The translations under genes and the position numbers were made by a program. From [Clostridium] hylemonae DSM 15053 (GTDB lineage: Bacteria > Bacillota > Clostridia > Lachnospirales > Lachnospiraceae), in contig NZ_CP036524.1 of assembly GCF_008281175.1 (NCBI RefSeq), positions 806,001 to 870,000 of the forward strand: a DNA stretch of 64,000 nucleotides, written 5' to 3'. Shown here piece by piece: positions 34,996 to 44,002 of this stretch (position 1 is its first letter; each line of letters opens with the position of its first letter). Below the pieces are notes generated by a model. It made no database searches and was not told where the DNA came from. It saw nothing but the letters and a program-made list of their open reading frames with translations.

Positions 34996-36042
34996 ATGCG
35001 TAAGTTTGTTATATCACCGAAGGGCATTGCCGCGGAGCTGCTTCTGATCATTCTCGCGGCCGCGCTTCTCTTTGGAAGAGGATACGCGGAAAAGACGGCC
35101 GCTGTGGCTGAGAAGAAGGAAGAGGACTATATCAAATGGGTAGAATTTAACGTCTCCTGTGAGGCGCTGGACAAAGCGTACGAGTATGACGCGGAAACAT
35201 ACGGAAAGGAACCACATTTGGACTGGATCGAACTGCTTGCATATCTCGGGGCGAAATATGGGGGCGATTTTTCCGGGTATAAGGACAGCGACATGGAAGA
35301 GCTGGCAGAGAAGCTGTCTGACGGCGGTACTGATATAGAAGCGCTCACAAAAGACATGCAGTATTATGAATACTACCATGAAGCTTATGAAGCCGTGCTC
35401 GGCGGCATGGTCGGAACGTATAAGATTCAGGGTGAGGACGGAAAATATAAGGATGCGTATGGGCTGAAAGCATTTCATCCTATTGCAAAAGGGTTCCCGT
35501 ACAGTGACTATGATGATTTCGGTGTGTCCAGAACGTATGGTTATAAAAGAAATCATCTCGGGCACGACATGATGGGGCAGGTGGGAACACCTGTGGTGGC
35601 CGTGGAGTCCGGTTATGTGATGGAACTTGGCTGGAACCAGTACGGAGGATGGCGCATAGGCGTCAGCAGTTTTGACAACAGGCGGTATTATTATTATGCG
35701 CACCTGCGCCAGGATTTTCCCTTTGCCGGTTCTCTGAAAGAAGGAGCGGTCGTGCAGGCAGGCGATGTCATCGGATATATGGGGCGGACGGGTTACAGCA
35801 CGAAAGAGAATGTAAACAATATCGATACATATCATCTGCATTTCGGACTGCAGCTTGTCTTTGATGAATCCCAGAGAGAGGGGAACAATGAGATCTGGGT
35901 GGATCCGTACCCGCTCGTCAGATTTCTGTACAAAAACCAGTCGGAGACAAAACGGGACGACGCCACGAAGGAATGGCAGCGTATATACAATATCAAGGAC
36001 CCGGCGGCGCAGCAATACAAAAAAGGCCGGAAAGACAAGTAA
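34996..36042 (+). CDS. M23 (LytM) family metallopeptidase
   Basis: The 348-residue protein has an N-terminal signal anchor (about 12-30), a helical stalk (about 40-150) and a C-terminal LytM domain (about 170-315). Zinc ligands are visible in HLGHDMMG (HxxxD) and HLHFGL (HxH). The domain would cut peptide bridges of peptidoglycan outside the membrane. The architecture resembles the SpoIIQ-type sporulation endopeptidases, and it lies near cotJ and ytaF genes, but no SpoIIIAH partner is visible, so the sporulation role is inference. Confidence 0.87.
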   Translation: MRKFVISPKGIAAELLLIILAAALLFGRGYAEKTAAVAEKKEEDYIKWVEFNVSCEALDKAYEYDAETYGKEPHLDWIELLAYLGAKYGGDFSGYKDSDMEELAEKLSDGGTDIEALTKDMQYYEYYHEAYEAVLGGMVGTYKIQGEDGKYKDAYGLKAFHPIAKGFPYSDYDDFGVSRTYGYKRNHLGHDMMGQVGTPVVAVESGYVMELGWNQYGGWRIGVSSFDNRRYYYYAHLRQDFPFAGSLKEGAVVQAGDVIGYMGRTGYSTKENVNNIDTYHLHFGLQLVFDESQREGNNEIWVDPYPLVRFLYKNQSETKRDDATKEWQRIYNIKDPAAQQYKKGRKDK

Positions 36043-36051
36043 AAGAAAGCT

Positions 36052-36080
36052 TTTACAGGCTAAAGAAAGTAGGATATAAT
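36052..36080 (+). promoter_or_regulatory. Promoter of the GGDEF-EAL gene
   Basis: TTTACA 36052-36057 and TATAAT 36075-36080 with 17-bp spacing, 40 bp before the start codon. Confidence 0.75.
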
Positions 36081-36120
36081 AGCAATAACAGAATGGAAGT
36101 ACAGAACAGGAGGACGTAAG

Positions 36121-38235
36121 TTGGAATACGATCAGATATCTTCCCAGATCATGGATGAAAGTGAAAATATGGTATACATATCAGATCCGGATAGTTTCGA
36201 GTTGGTGTATATGAATCGCGCGCTTGAGGAGCAGTTCGGAACCGGCTGCAAGTATATCGGTGAAAAATGTTATAAGGTTCTTCAGGGGCTGGAGGAGCCG
36301 TGCCCGTTTTGTACGAATAAGTATTTGACGAAAGACCGCTATTATATATGGAAACATTACAATCCGGTATTTAAGAAATACTTTGAGCTGAAAGATAAGC
36401 TGATCGAGATCGACGGCAGAAATATGCGCCTGGAGATCGGCACGGACATCACGGAGACAGAGACGGAGCATCAGGAACTGGAACGGCAGTTGTCTATAGA
36501 AGAGACGCTGGTGGAATGTATCCATACATTGTCAGAGCACATGGAGATCGACACTGCCATCAACGAACTGCTGCGGATAATCGGTGATTTTTATAAGGCG
36601 GACAGGGCCTATATCTTTGAGATAGATTACGAGGCAGAGACAGCGTCCAATTCTTATGAGTGGTGCAGGGAAGGCGTGATACCGCAGATCGATAAGCTGC
36701 AGGATCTGCCGGTCTGCATACTGGACATATGGATCGAGACTTTCCGTGTAAGGAATGAATTTTACTTTGACGCTCTGGATGAGTTTGCGAAAGAGGGAGC
36801 AGAAGACTATAAACTGTTGGCCGAACAGGGGATCGAGTCGCTGATGGCGGCTCCGTTTTGGAAGGACGGGGAATTATTGGGTTTCATCGGCGTTGATAAT
36901 CCGTCCTGCGGTACTGAGCAGATAAAGCTGCTGCAGTCGGTACCTTATTTTATTGAGAACGATATTACAAAACGGCACATGCTGGATAAGTTCCGGGAAC
37001 TGAGCTACAGGGACACCCTCACCGGGCTTGGAAACCGTAATCTTTATATTGAGACGATCGAAGGGCTTCAGCAGAGGGAGCTTCATTCACTCGGAGTATT
37101 GTTTGTGGACATCAACTCGCTGAAATATTCCAATGATAATTACGGACATCAATACGGCGACCGCATTATCCAGAATGTGGCGCACGGACTTGCAGACATA
37201 TTTCCGGAGAATGCGTACCGTGTCGGCGGCGATGAGTTTGTCTGTCTGTTCATCGACGGAGAACGCAGGGAGTTTGAAAGACGAATCCTGCGGCTGCGCA
37301 GGTTTGAGCAGGAAGACTGTATGTGTGACTTTTCCATAGGTGTCAATTACCGCGAAGGGGACGTGGATATCAAAGAGCAGATCGGCTACAGTGACAATAT
37401 GATGTATGTGGAGAAGCAGATCTATTATGGCAACGCTGTGGAAGGGAAGAATTCCTATCATGAGATGCTTGCGAAAAAACTTGTAGGAGAAATTGCTTCC
37501 GGTGAGTTTGAAGTATATCTGCAGCCGAAAGTAGACATCGATACAGGGGGACTGTACGGCGCGGAGGCGCTGGTCAGAAGGCGCATGGAGAGCGGTGAGG
37601 TGCTGATGCCGGGCCAGTTTATACCGCTGTATGAAGCCGAGGGAGTCATACAGCAGCTGGATCTCTACGTGTTTGAGGAAGTGTGCAGGCTGCTGGAAAG
37701 CTGGAGGAAAAAGGGCTACCGTATGATTCCCATCGCCGTCAACTTTTCGAGGATCAGCCTGATGGGGATAGACATTATGGAAAGTCTTGCCCGCATAAGA
37801 GAGAAGTATGAGATTGAGCCCGGACTTTTGACGATCGAGGTGACGGAGAGCATCAGCAGGATGGGAGCCGAGGCGCTCGGACAGCTCATGGACAAGTTTA
37901 AAGAGCTCGGGTTTGAATTCTCCCTGGACGATTACGGGACAAAGTATTCTAATCTGTCGCTTCTTGCCAGGCTTGAATTTAAGGAGCTTAAGATCGACCA
38001 GAGTCTAATCCGGGATATTCTGACAAACAGACGCTCGCGTATCGTGCTGGAGCACACGATCGAGATGTGCCAGGAACTCGGTATTATCACGGCGGTCGCC
38101 GAGGGCGTGGAGACAGAAGAGCAGCGGGAGCTTCTGAAGCATTACCACTGTGATATCGGTCAGGGATTTCTGTTTTCGGAACCGATACCGATAGGAGAAT
38201 TTCTGGATAAGTATGGTAGAGAGTATCTTTATTAA
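36121..38235 (+). CDS. PAS-GAF-GGDEF-EAL cyclic di-GMP protein
   Basis: A 704-residue cytoplasmic protein: PAS-like domain (about 8-115, with a Cys-rich CYKVLQGLEEPCPFC), GAF-like domain (about 125-290), GGDEF domain (about 295-435) and EAL domain (about 450-700). The cyclase signature is intact (VGGDEF, about 371), and the EAL domain keeps EALVRR, EVTES, DDYGTKYSNL, LKIDQ and AEGVET, so both synthesis and breakdown of cyclic di-GMP are possible. There is no membrane helix. It likely starts at TTG 36121, with aggagg eleven bases upstream. Confidence 0.88.
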   Translation: MEYDQISSQIMDESENMVYISDPDSFELVYMNRALEEQFGTGCKYIGEKCYKVLQGLEEPCPFCTNKYLTKDRYYIWKHYNPVFKKYFELKDKLIEIDGRNMRLEIGTDITETETEHQELERQLSIEETLVECIHTLSEHMEIDTAINELLRIIGDFYKADRAYIFEIDYEAETASNSYEWCREGVIPQIDKLQDLPVCILDIWIETFRVRNEFYFDALDEFAKEGAEDYKLLAEQGIESLMAAPFWKDGELLGFIGVDNPSCGTEQIKLLQSVPYFIENDITKRHMLDKFRELSYRDTLTGLGNRNLYIETIEGLQQRELHSLGVLFVDINSLKYSNDNYGHQYGDRIIQNVAHGLADIFPENAYRVGGDEFVCLFIDGERREFERRILRLRRFEQEDCMCDFSIGVNYREGDVDIKEQIGYSDNMMYVEKQIYYGNAVEGKNSYHEMLAKKLVGEIASGEFEVYLQPKVDIDTGGLYGAEALVRRRMESGEVLMPGQFIPLYEAEGVIQQLDLYVFEEVCRLLESWRKKGYRMIPIAVNFSRISLMGIDIMESLARIREKYEIEPGLLTIEVTESISRMGAEALGQLMDKFKELGFEFSLDDYGTKYSNLSLLARLEFKELKIDQSLIRDILTNRRSRIVLEHTIEMCQELGIITAVAEGVETEEQRELLKHYHCDIGQGFLFSEPIPIGEFLDKYGREYLY

Positions 38236-38405
38236 ATTAATATGCAGGACAGAATATTTACAGGAAAAATAAGACAAAATTCATAAACTGTTTATAGAAT
38301 TATAAAGTATACAGGGGTATAATAACCTCATGTTACCGGAAGGCAGAGCCGTGTCCCAAAGAGGCGCACATGCTTATGCGGCCGGGGCTTTGCAAGGAGG
38401 ATATT

Positions 38406-40892
38406 ATGTTTTTGAGGCGGAAGTCCGATCATGATGATATAAAAGTACAGGAAGAGATATATGAATATGAAGAGGAGCGCGGGCCGGTCACCCGCTATGA
38501 GCCGGACTACAGAGACGGCCTTACCGGGAGGCAGGTAAAGGAGCATGCGGCGGCCGGATACCGGAACGTGCCGGTGGATCCTCCGTCGCAGACGGTAGGA
38601 GAGATCGTGCATGAAAATGTATTTACTTACTTTAACCTGATCTTTGCTGTCCTTGCCGTACTTCTCTGTCTTGTCGGATCCTTCCGCAACCTGACGTTTC
38701 TGCCGGTCATAATCGCCAACACGCTTATCGGTATCGTGCAGGAAGTGAGAGCCAAGAATATACTGGAAAAGCTCACAATGCTCAATGCGCCGCAGGCCGT
38801 GGCGGTGCGTGACGGAAAGCCGTCGACCGTCGGCTCCGAGGAGCTTGTTCTGGATGACATTGTTATCTTTAAGGCAGGTAATCAGATATGCGCGGATGCG
38901 GTCGTTGCCGCGGGGGAAGTGCAGGTCAATGAATCGCTGCTGACCGGGGAAGCGGATGAGATCACAAAGAAAAAAGGAGATCATCTCATGTCCGGAAGTT
39001 TTGTTGTGGCAGGGCAGTGCCATGCAAGGCTTGAATATGTCGGGGCGGACTCCTATATCTCCAAACTGACGCTGGAGGCCAAGGCGATGCAGAAGGGTGA
39101 ACAGTCCGAGATGATGCGCTCCCTGAACAAGCTCGTTAAGTTTATCGGCATAGCGCTCATCCCGATCGGCATAGCGCTTGTCGTACAGAGTCTCTTCTTT
39201 AACGACGAGACATTGCGAAGCAGTATCACTTCAATGGTGGCCGCTGTGATCGGAATGATACCGGAAGGCCTTTATCTTCTTGCAAGTGTGGCGCTTGCGG
39301 TCAGTTCCATGCGTCTGGCGAAGCAGAAGGTACTGCTGCATGATATGAAGAGCATTGAGACGCTGGCGAGAGTGGACGTGCTCTGTGTGGACAAGACCGG
39401 AACGATTACGGAGAATTCCATGAGTGTAAAGAAGCTCATTCCTGTGACGGCTGGAGAGAAAAAGACGGAAGAGGCAGAAAAAAATACCGGGGAGGATGCA
39501 GAGACCGTACTTTCCCGGATGATAGGCGATCTTGCGCTCGCCATGAGCAGTGACAACAGCACGATGGAAGCGCTGAAGGTGTATTTTAAGGAGCACACGG
39601 ACGCAAAACCTGTCAAGGTCACGCCGTTTACATCGAAGACAAAGTACAGCGGGGTGACCTATGAGGACAAGGCGCATGTGCTCGGCGCGCCGGAGTTTAT
39701 CCTGCGGGAAGACTATGAGACGTATAAAGACGAAATACAGCAATATGCCGGGAAAGGTTACCGGGTGCTCGTCTTTGCCGGTTATGACGGCGAGATCGAC
39801 GGAAATGAACTGACCGGAAAGGCTGAGCCGCTCGCCTATATACTGCTGGCGAATCCGGTGAGAAAGAATGCGCCCGAGACGTTTGCATATTTTGCAGAGC
39901 AGGGAGTGGAAGTGAAGGTCATCTCCGGTGACAACCCGCTCACTGTGTCTGAGGTGGCGAAGGAGGCCGGGATCAAAAACGCGGAAAATTATGTGGACGC
40001 CGCTGTGCTTGCGACAGAAGAAGACGCGGCGGAAGCCATAGCGAAATATACAGTGTTCGGCCGCGTGACGCCGGCGCAGAAACGGCAGTTCGTGCAGGCG
40101 CTGAAAGAGCAGGGGCATACGGTAGCCATGACAGGTGACGGTGTCAACGACGTGCTGGCGCTGAAGGACGCGGACTGCAGCGTCGCCATGGCGTCCGGAA
40201 GCGACGCTGCGGTGCAGGCTTCCCAGGTCGTGCTGCTGGAATCTGATTTTTCCTGCATGCCGTCCGTTGTGCTGGAAGGCCGCAGAGTTGTCAACAATAT
40301 CCAGCGCTCGGCGAGTCTCTTCCTCGTGAAGAATATATTCTCCTTCCTGCTGTCCCTGTTCGCGGTCGCCTTTATGATAACCTATCCGCTGGAGCCGTCG
40401 CAGATATCGCTCATCAGTATGTTTACCATAGGAATCCCAGCATTCTTCCTGGCGCTGCAGCCAAACCAGGAAGTGATCAAGGGTCATTTCCTGACGAATG
40501 TATTTCTGAAGGCGCTTCCGGCCGGGCTGACGGATGTTCTTGCCGTCGGAGCGCTCGTTGTGTTCGGCAGGACCTTTGATGTGAGTCCGACCGATATTTC
40601 CACCGCAGCCACGATGCTGCTTGCCATCGTTGGTTTTATGATACTGTTCAAGATATGCCAGCCGCTCAATACACTGCGGATCATCGTCTGGATCGGGAGT
40701 ATGGCCGGACTTCTGGCGTGCAGCATTTTCCTTCCGGATCTCTTTGCCATCACGGGAATGTCTGTGGAGTGTATCATGCTCTTTGTCGTATTCTCTATCG
40801 CGACAGAGCCGGTGCTGCGCTACTTGACGCTGCTTGTCGGCCGGCTGAGACTCATATACCGGAAACGTGTGAAAAAGGAGACCGGATTATAG
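38406..40892 (+). CDS. Cation-translocating P-type ATPase
   Basis: An 828-residue P-type ATPase with the actuator motif LLTGEADE, phosphorylation site CVDKTGTITEN (Asp near 325), and hinge MTGDGVNDVLALKDAD. Membrane helices occur in pairs around 80-115 and 240-300 (PEGLYLLASVALAV) and six near the C-terminus. It resembles the CtpE-like group of bacterial ATPases that move calcium or other cations; the ion cannot be decided. ATG 38406 is used because aaggagg precedes it; the frame extends 12 codons further. It appears monocistronic. I saw no clear riboswitch in its 170-bp leader. Confidence 0.88.
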   Translation: MFLRRKSDHDDIKVQEEIYEYEEERGPVTRYEPDYRDGLTGRQVKEHAAAGYRNVPVDPPSQTVGEIVHENVFTYFNLIFAVLAVLLCLVGSFRNLTFLPVIIANTLIGIVQEVRAKNILEKLTMLNAPQAVAVRDGKPSTVGSEELVLDDIVIFKAGNQICADAVVAAGEVQVNESLLTGEADEITKKKGDHLMSGSFVVAGQCHARLEYVGADSYISKLTLEAKAMQKGEQSEMMRSLNKLVKFIGIALIPIGIALVVQSLFFNDETLRSSITSMVAAVIGMIPEGLYLLASVALAVSSMRLAKQKVLLHDMKSIETLARVDVLCVDKTGTITENSMSVKKLIPVTAGEKKTEEAEKNTGEDAETVLSRMIGDLALAMSSDNSTMEALKVYFKEHTDAKPVKVTPFTSKTKYSGVTYEDKAHVLGAPEFILREDYETYKDEIQQYAGKGYRVLVFAGYDGEIDGNELTGKAEPLAYILLANPVRKNAPETFAYFAEQGVEVKVISGDNPLTVSEVAKEAGIKNAENYVDAAVLATEEDAAEAIAKYTVFGRVTPAQKRQFVQALKEQGHTVAMTGDGVNDVLALKDADCSVAMASGSDAAVQASQVVLLESDFSCMPSVVLEGRRVVNNIQRSASLFLVKNIFSFLLSLFAVAFMITYPLEPSQISLISMFTIGIPAFFLALQPNQEVIKGHFLTNVFLKALPAGLTDVLAVGALVVFGRTFDVSPTDISTAATMLLAIVGFMILFKICQPLNTLRIIVWIGSMAGLLACSIFLPDLFAITGMSVECIMLFVVFSIATEPVLRYLTLLVGRLRLIYRKRVKKETGL

Positions 40893-40897
40893 GCTGT

Positions 40898-41428
40898 CTA
40901 TATATTTAATACGGCGCCGTCCAGGTCTTTCCACAGAAATTTTTTGTCATACAGCATGTATCCCCGTGCAGAGTTTTCTTTCGGGATCGAGACAGAACCC
41001 GGATTCATATACGTATATGTGCCCATATTTTCGTGGGCCGGAACGTGGGTATGACCGTTTAACAGGATGTCCCCCTCCTTGAGAGGCGGCGGTGTCTGCG
41101 GGTTCCAGTGATGGCCATGTGTGGCGAAGAGCGTCTGCCCGTCCAGTTCGAGCAGGCAGTAGTCGGCCAGAATAGGAAAATCGAGGACCATCTGGTCCAC
41201 TTCGGTGTCGCAGTTGCCCCGGACGCAGAGAAGTTCGTTTTTGAGCGGATTCAGCAGGGCAATGACTTCCTTCGGGTCATAATTTTCCGGCAGGTCATTG
41301 CGGGGGCCGTGGTACAGAATATCGCCGAGCAGCAGAAGGCGGTCCGCCTGTTCCCTGCGGTATGCCTCTGTCATTTTCCGGCAGTAGTGTGCAGAACCGT
41401 GAATATCAGACGCGATCATTAATTTCAT
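40898..41428 (-). CDS. yfcE: YfcE-type metallophosphodiesterase
   Basis: A 176-residue calcineurin-like phosphoesterase: ASDIHGSAHYC (metal ligands D, H), LGDILYHGPRND, VRGNCDTEVD, FATHGHHW and NGHTHVPAHE. YfcE enzymes hydrolyse phosphodiesters in a Mn-dependent way; the natural substrate is unclear. The start MKLMIASD at 41428 has GGAAAGGA upstream; the frame opens 7 codons earlier. The 3' end faces the ATPase gene with only 5 bp between stops. Confidence 0.9.
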   Translation of the reverse strand: MKLMIASDIHGSAHYCRKMTEAYRREQADRLLLLGDILYHGPRNDLPENYDPKEVIALLNPLKNELLCVRGNCDTEVDQMVLDFPILADYCLLELDGQTLFATHGHHWNPQTPPPLKEGDILLNGHTHVPAHENMGTYTYMNPGSVSIPKENSARGYMLYDKKFLWKDLDGAVLNI

Positions 41429-41526
41429 AATATATATGTTCCTTTCCATATGATTTTTGCATATTTTATCATAACACAGCCGGCGGTTGTTTACTACCTG
41501 CCGGCGGCCGTAAAGAGGGAGGATTT

Positions 41527-42039
41527 ATGAGTAAGAGAATGTTTGTTAAACGGGCCGGGTACGGAGATGTCCCTGCCATACGGAGAATCATGGAAGATTC
41601 CGAAAAGCTGGCCCGTGATAAGGACTGGTACGTCATTGATAATATTTCTTTTCTGGAACGGCACGTGGAAGAGGAAGGAATTACGTTAAAGGCGGTCACA
41701 GACGGGACGATGGCAGGGTTCCTCATTATCCGTTATCCGAAAAGCGCGGAGGATAATCTGGGGAGTTACATAAGACTTACGGAAGAGCAGGCCATGACGG
41801 TCGCGCATATGGAGTCCGCCGCGGTCGTTCCCGTCTACCGGGGGCGGGGGATACAGAAGCTTCTTATGGATAGCGGGGAAAAGCTGCTGGCAGAGACAGA
41901 GTACAGATATCTGATGGGGACAGCCCACCCGGACAACATTTACAGCGTAAATAATTTCCTGAAGCTTGGCTATGACATTGTGGCGGAAGACGAGAAGTAC
42001 GGAGGTCTGCCCCGCTATGTATTCTGCAAAAACATATAA
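41527..42039 (+). CDS. GNAT family N-acetyltransferase
   Basis: The 170-residue protein has the GNAT acetyl-CoA motif A as VVPVYRGRGIQKLLM (about 100-114) and begins with the typical first strand MFVKRAGYGDVPAIRRIME. The C-terminal NIYSVNNFLKLGYDIV is the usual beta6/7 region. The acceptor is unknown. RBS gaggga is six bases before ATG 41527. It shares a terminator with the convergent phosphatase gene. Confidence 0.87.
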   Translation: MSKRMFVKRAGYGDVPAIRRIMEDSEKLARDKDWYVIDNISFLERHVEEEGITLKAVTDGTMAGFLIIRYPKSAEDNLGSYIRLTEEQAMTVAHMESAAVVPVYRGRGIQKLLMDSGEKLLAETEYRYLMGTAHPDNIYSVNNFLKLGYDIVAEDEKYGGLPRYVFCKNI

Positions 42040-42048
42040 AAATACTGC

Positions 42049-42080
42049 AAGGGCACTGTCACTGAAGGTACAGTGCCTTT
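42049..42080. terminator. Bidirectional terminator
   Basis: AAGGGCACTGT 42049-42059 pairs with ACAGTGCCTTT 42070-42080 (one bulge), between two convergent genes. Confidence 0.65.
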
Positions 42081-42871
42081 AATCTGTCCGTTTTCTCACG
42101 GTCCAGGCCGACGTTATTTTCCAGAAACGCGCGGATACTGCCGGATGTTTTCTTCATGATGGAGAAGACACTTTCAAGATAATCTTCTTTTACGCCCATG
42201 CATATGCGTATGCTTTCCAGCGCCGACGGGTCTGTGATACGGTGGGAGAGACGGCTGATGATACGGTCGATCTCTTCCTGGAGAAAGGAGCCGGTCATCA
42301 TATAATCTTTCATGATCGTGTCCATATCTGCGCCGAGTGTATAGAGAAGCATGGCCGTGCCGATGCCGACCCGGTCCTTGCCGGCGCTGCAGTGCCACAG
42401 GGCCGCTCCTGCCGTCTGTGAGGCGAGGATATCAAAGAAGCTGCGGTACTGGTTCAGAGAATATTCACTCGTGATGATCTCCTCGTACATCTGCCGCATG
42501 TAAGACGCAGGGTCTATGCCCCGCTCTCTCATACTGACGGTCGCCTCCCCGAGCGAGAGCTGTCTGTCGGATTCCTCATCGTGGGTAATGCCGGCTGTCA
42601 TATCCTCCAGTATCGGATTGCTTATGTGCCGTACTCCGGGGATGGACGGGTCCGGGCTTTCTGCCTGTTCGTCTGCGGTCCGGAAATCTATGATCGTTTT
42701 TAATCCATATGTCCCGGCCAGAGTCTTTTCGTCCTGTCCGGTCATGTCTCGGAGCATGCCGCTTCTTATGAGCCTGTGCGGTCTGATGCGGCGGCCGTCT
42801 TCTGTGACGATGCCGCCGAGATCACGTGTGTTGAAAAGCCCTTCCAGTGGGATCCGTTTTATTTCTTTCAT
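42059..42871 (-). CDS. Tyrosine/dual-specificity protein phosphatase
   Basis: A 270-residue phosphatase of the Y_phosphatase3 type: FNTRDLGGIVTEDG (about 14-27), RPHRLIRSGML, TIIDFRTADE and the catalytic CX5R loop WHCSAGKDRVG (about 159-169) with Cys nucleophile and Arg. Relatives act on phosphotyrosine proteins or phosphoinositides; the substrate in this bacterium is unknown. No kinase partner is adjacent. Reading is leftward, ending within the shared terminator. Confidence 0.88.
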   Translation of the reverse strand: MKEIKRIPLEGLFNTRDLGGIVTEDGRRIRPHRLIRSGMLRDMTGQDEKTLAGTYGLKTIIDFRTADEQAESPDPSIPGVRHISNPILEDMTAGITHDEESDRQLSLGEATVSMRERGIDPASYMRQMYEEIITSEYSLNQYRSFFDILASQTAGAALWHCSAGKDRVGIGTAMLLYTLGADMDTIMKDYMMTGSFLQEEIDRIISRLSHRITDPSALESIRICMGVKEDYLESVFSIMKKTSGSIRAFLENNVGLDREKTDRLKALYLQ

Positions 42872-43023
42872 AGTGCGCTGACCTCTTTTCTTAGTGATAC
42901 CTTAAGTATACCGTATCGAATAACAATAATTCAATAAGTATATCATACGCGCCGGCCGCGGTTCTATATGTATACCGTCCGCAGTGCCGTCAGAACGATA
43001 AGTATGCTGTGCGGCTTATATGT

Positions 43024-43053
43024 TTGTCACAGATGTTTATAGTGTGATATAAT
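43024..43053 (+). promoter_or_regulatory. Promoter of the small-protein/HAD operon
   Basis: TTGTCA 43024-43029 and TATAAT 43048-43053 with an 18-bp spacer, the latter preceded by GTGTGA. Confidence 0.7.
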
Positions 43054-43125
43054 ACTACTATACTTAATGATCTGTCTGGTCTGGTAAGTATGAATTACAG
43101 TATGGCAGCAAAGGGGGTTATGATT

Positions 43126-43287
43126 ATGACGGAAGAATTGATAAAAGAAGTGAAGCATATCCAGAGATGCCTTGCCGCCAAAGATATGCGCGGCGATGAG
43201 TGGGAGGAGAAACAGGAGATCATCAACAAACTGGAGGCGGTGTCCGACTATCTGAAGGATGCTCTCGGGAAAGGAATTGAATTTTAA
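43126..43287 (+). CDS. Small acidic/basic helical protein, unknown
   Basis: A 53-residue, fully helical-looking protein (TEELIKEVKHIQRCLAAKDM, then DEWEEKQEIINKLEAVSDYL). I do not recognise a family. ATG 43126 is preferred since AAGGGGG ends eight bases upstream; ATG 43120 is also in frame. Its stop is 3 bp before the HAD phosphatase gene, so the two are co-transcribed. Confidence 0.65.
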   Translation: MTEELIKEVKHIQRCLAAKDMRGDEWEEKQEIINKLEAVSDYLKDALGKGIEF

Positions 43288-43290
43288 GAG

Positions 43291-43959
43291 ATGATAGATG
43301 CACTTATATTTGATATGGACGGCCTGCTGTTTGACTCGGAGCGTATCGTCCAGCGCTCGTGGGAGGACTGCGGAAATGTGCTCGGCTTACCCGGGATGGG
43401 GAGCCACATATATAATACGCTCGGCATGAATGCTGCCGCGCGCAGGGTATACTTTACCCGGGAAGTCGGAGCCGACTTTCCTCACGAGGAGTTTGCGGCA
43501 CTTACAAGGGTGCGATTTCGTGAGATCACAGATGAAGAAGGACTGCCCATGAAGCCGGGAGTGAAAGAGCTGCTTACATACGCGCGGGACCATGGGCTTA
43601 AGACCGCGCTGGCGACTTCGTCGAGAGGGGAGTACGCGATGCGCAATCTGACGGACGCGGCAATCAAAGAATATTTTGACGGGTTTGTATTCGGGGATAT
43701 GGTGAGCAGGGCCAAGCCGGACCCGGAGATATATCTGGCGGCGTGCCAGAGTATTGGGACTGCCCCCGGGCGGTGCATGGCGCTGGAAGATTCGCCTAAC
43801 GGCATACGGTCTGCCCATGCGGCGGAAATGGTGCCGGTGATGGTGCCGGATCTTGTCAGACCGGACGAAGAGCTGAGAAGTCTTACATATAAGATCGTTG
43901 ATACACTGCATGATGTTCCGGCAATATTGGAAGAATTAAACAGAGACAGGACACCTTAA
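43291..43959 (+). CDS. HAD family hydrolase (beta-phosphoglucomutase-like)
   Basis: A 222-residue HAD phosphatase with motif I FDMDGLLFDSE (nucleophile Asp8, acid/base Asp10), motif II ATSSRGEY and motif III/IV SRAKPDPEIYLAA ... ALEDSPNGIRSA. The cap is the small helical type of beta-phosphoglucomutase and sugar-phosphate phosphatases, so a phosphorylated sugar is the probable substrate. It starts 3 bp after a tiny gene and is followed by a terminator overlapping its stop. Confidence 0.88.
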   Translation: MIDALIFDMDGLLFDSERIVQRSWEDCGNVLGLPGMGSHIYNTLGMNAAARRVYFTREVGADFPHEEFAALTRVRFREITDEEGLPMKPGVKELLTYARDHGLKTALATSSRGEYAMRNLTDAAIKEYFDGFVFGDMVSRAKPDPEIYLAACQSIGTAPGRCMALEDSPNGIRSAHAAEMVPVMVPDLVRPDEELRSLTYKIVDTLHDVPAILEELNRDRTP

Positions 43960-43973
43960 GGTGCGCCTGTCTC
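43942..43973 (+). terminator. Terminator
   Basis: AGAGACAGG-ACACC pairs across TTAA with GGTGC-GCCTGTCTC, then TTCTTTT; the stem includes the HAD gene stop codon. Confidence 0.7.
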
Positions 43974-44002
43974 TTCTTTTCTGCCGGCTTCTTGGTTCTG
44001 TT

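Noticed and set aside
38236-38405. Riboswitch before the P-type ATPase
   Set aside because: The leader has some GC-rich segments but I could not build a recognisable metal or other riboswitch fold.
39231-40487. Minus-strand frame of 418 codons
   Set aside because: It is an antisense shadow of the P-type ATPase with a His/Arg-rich composition typical of such shadows.
42516-42881. Plus-strand frame opposite the phosphatase gene
   Set aside because: It is an antisense shadow of the tyrosine phosphatase with no ribosome site.
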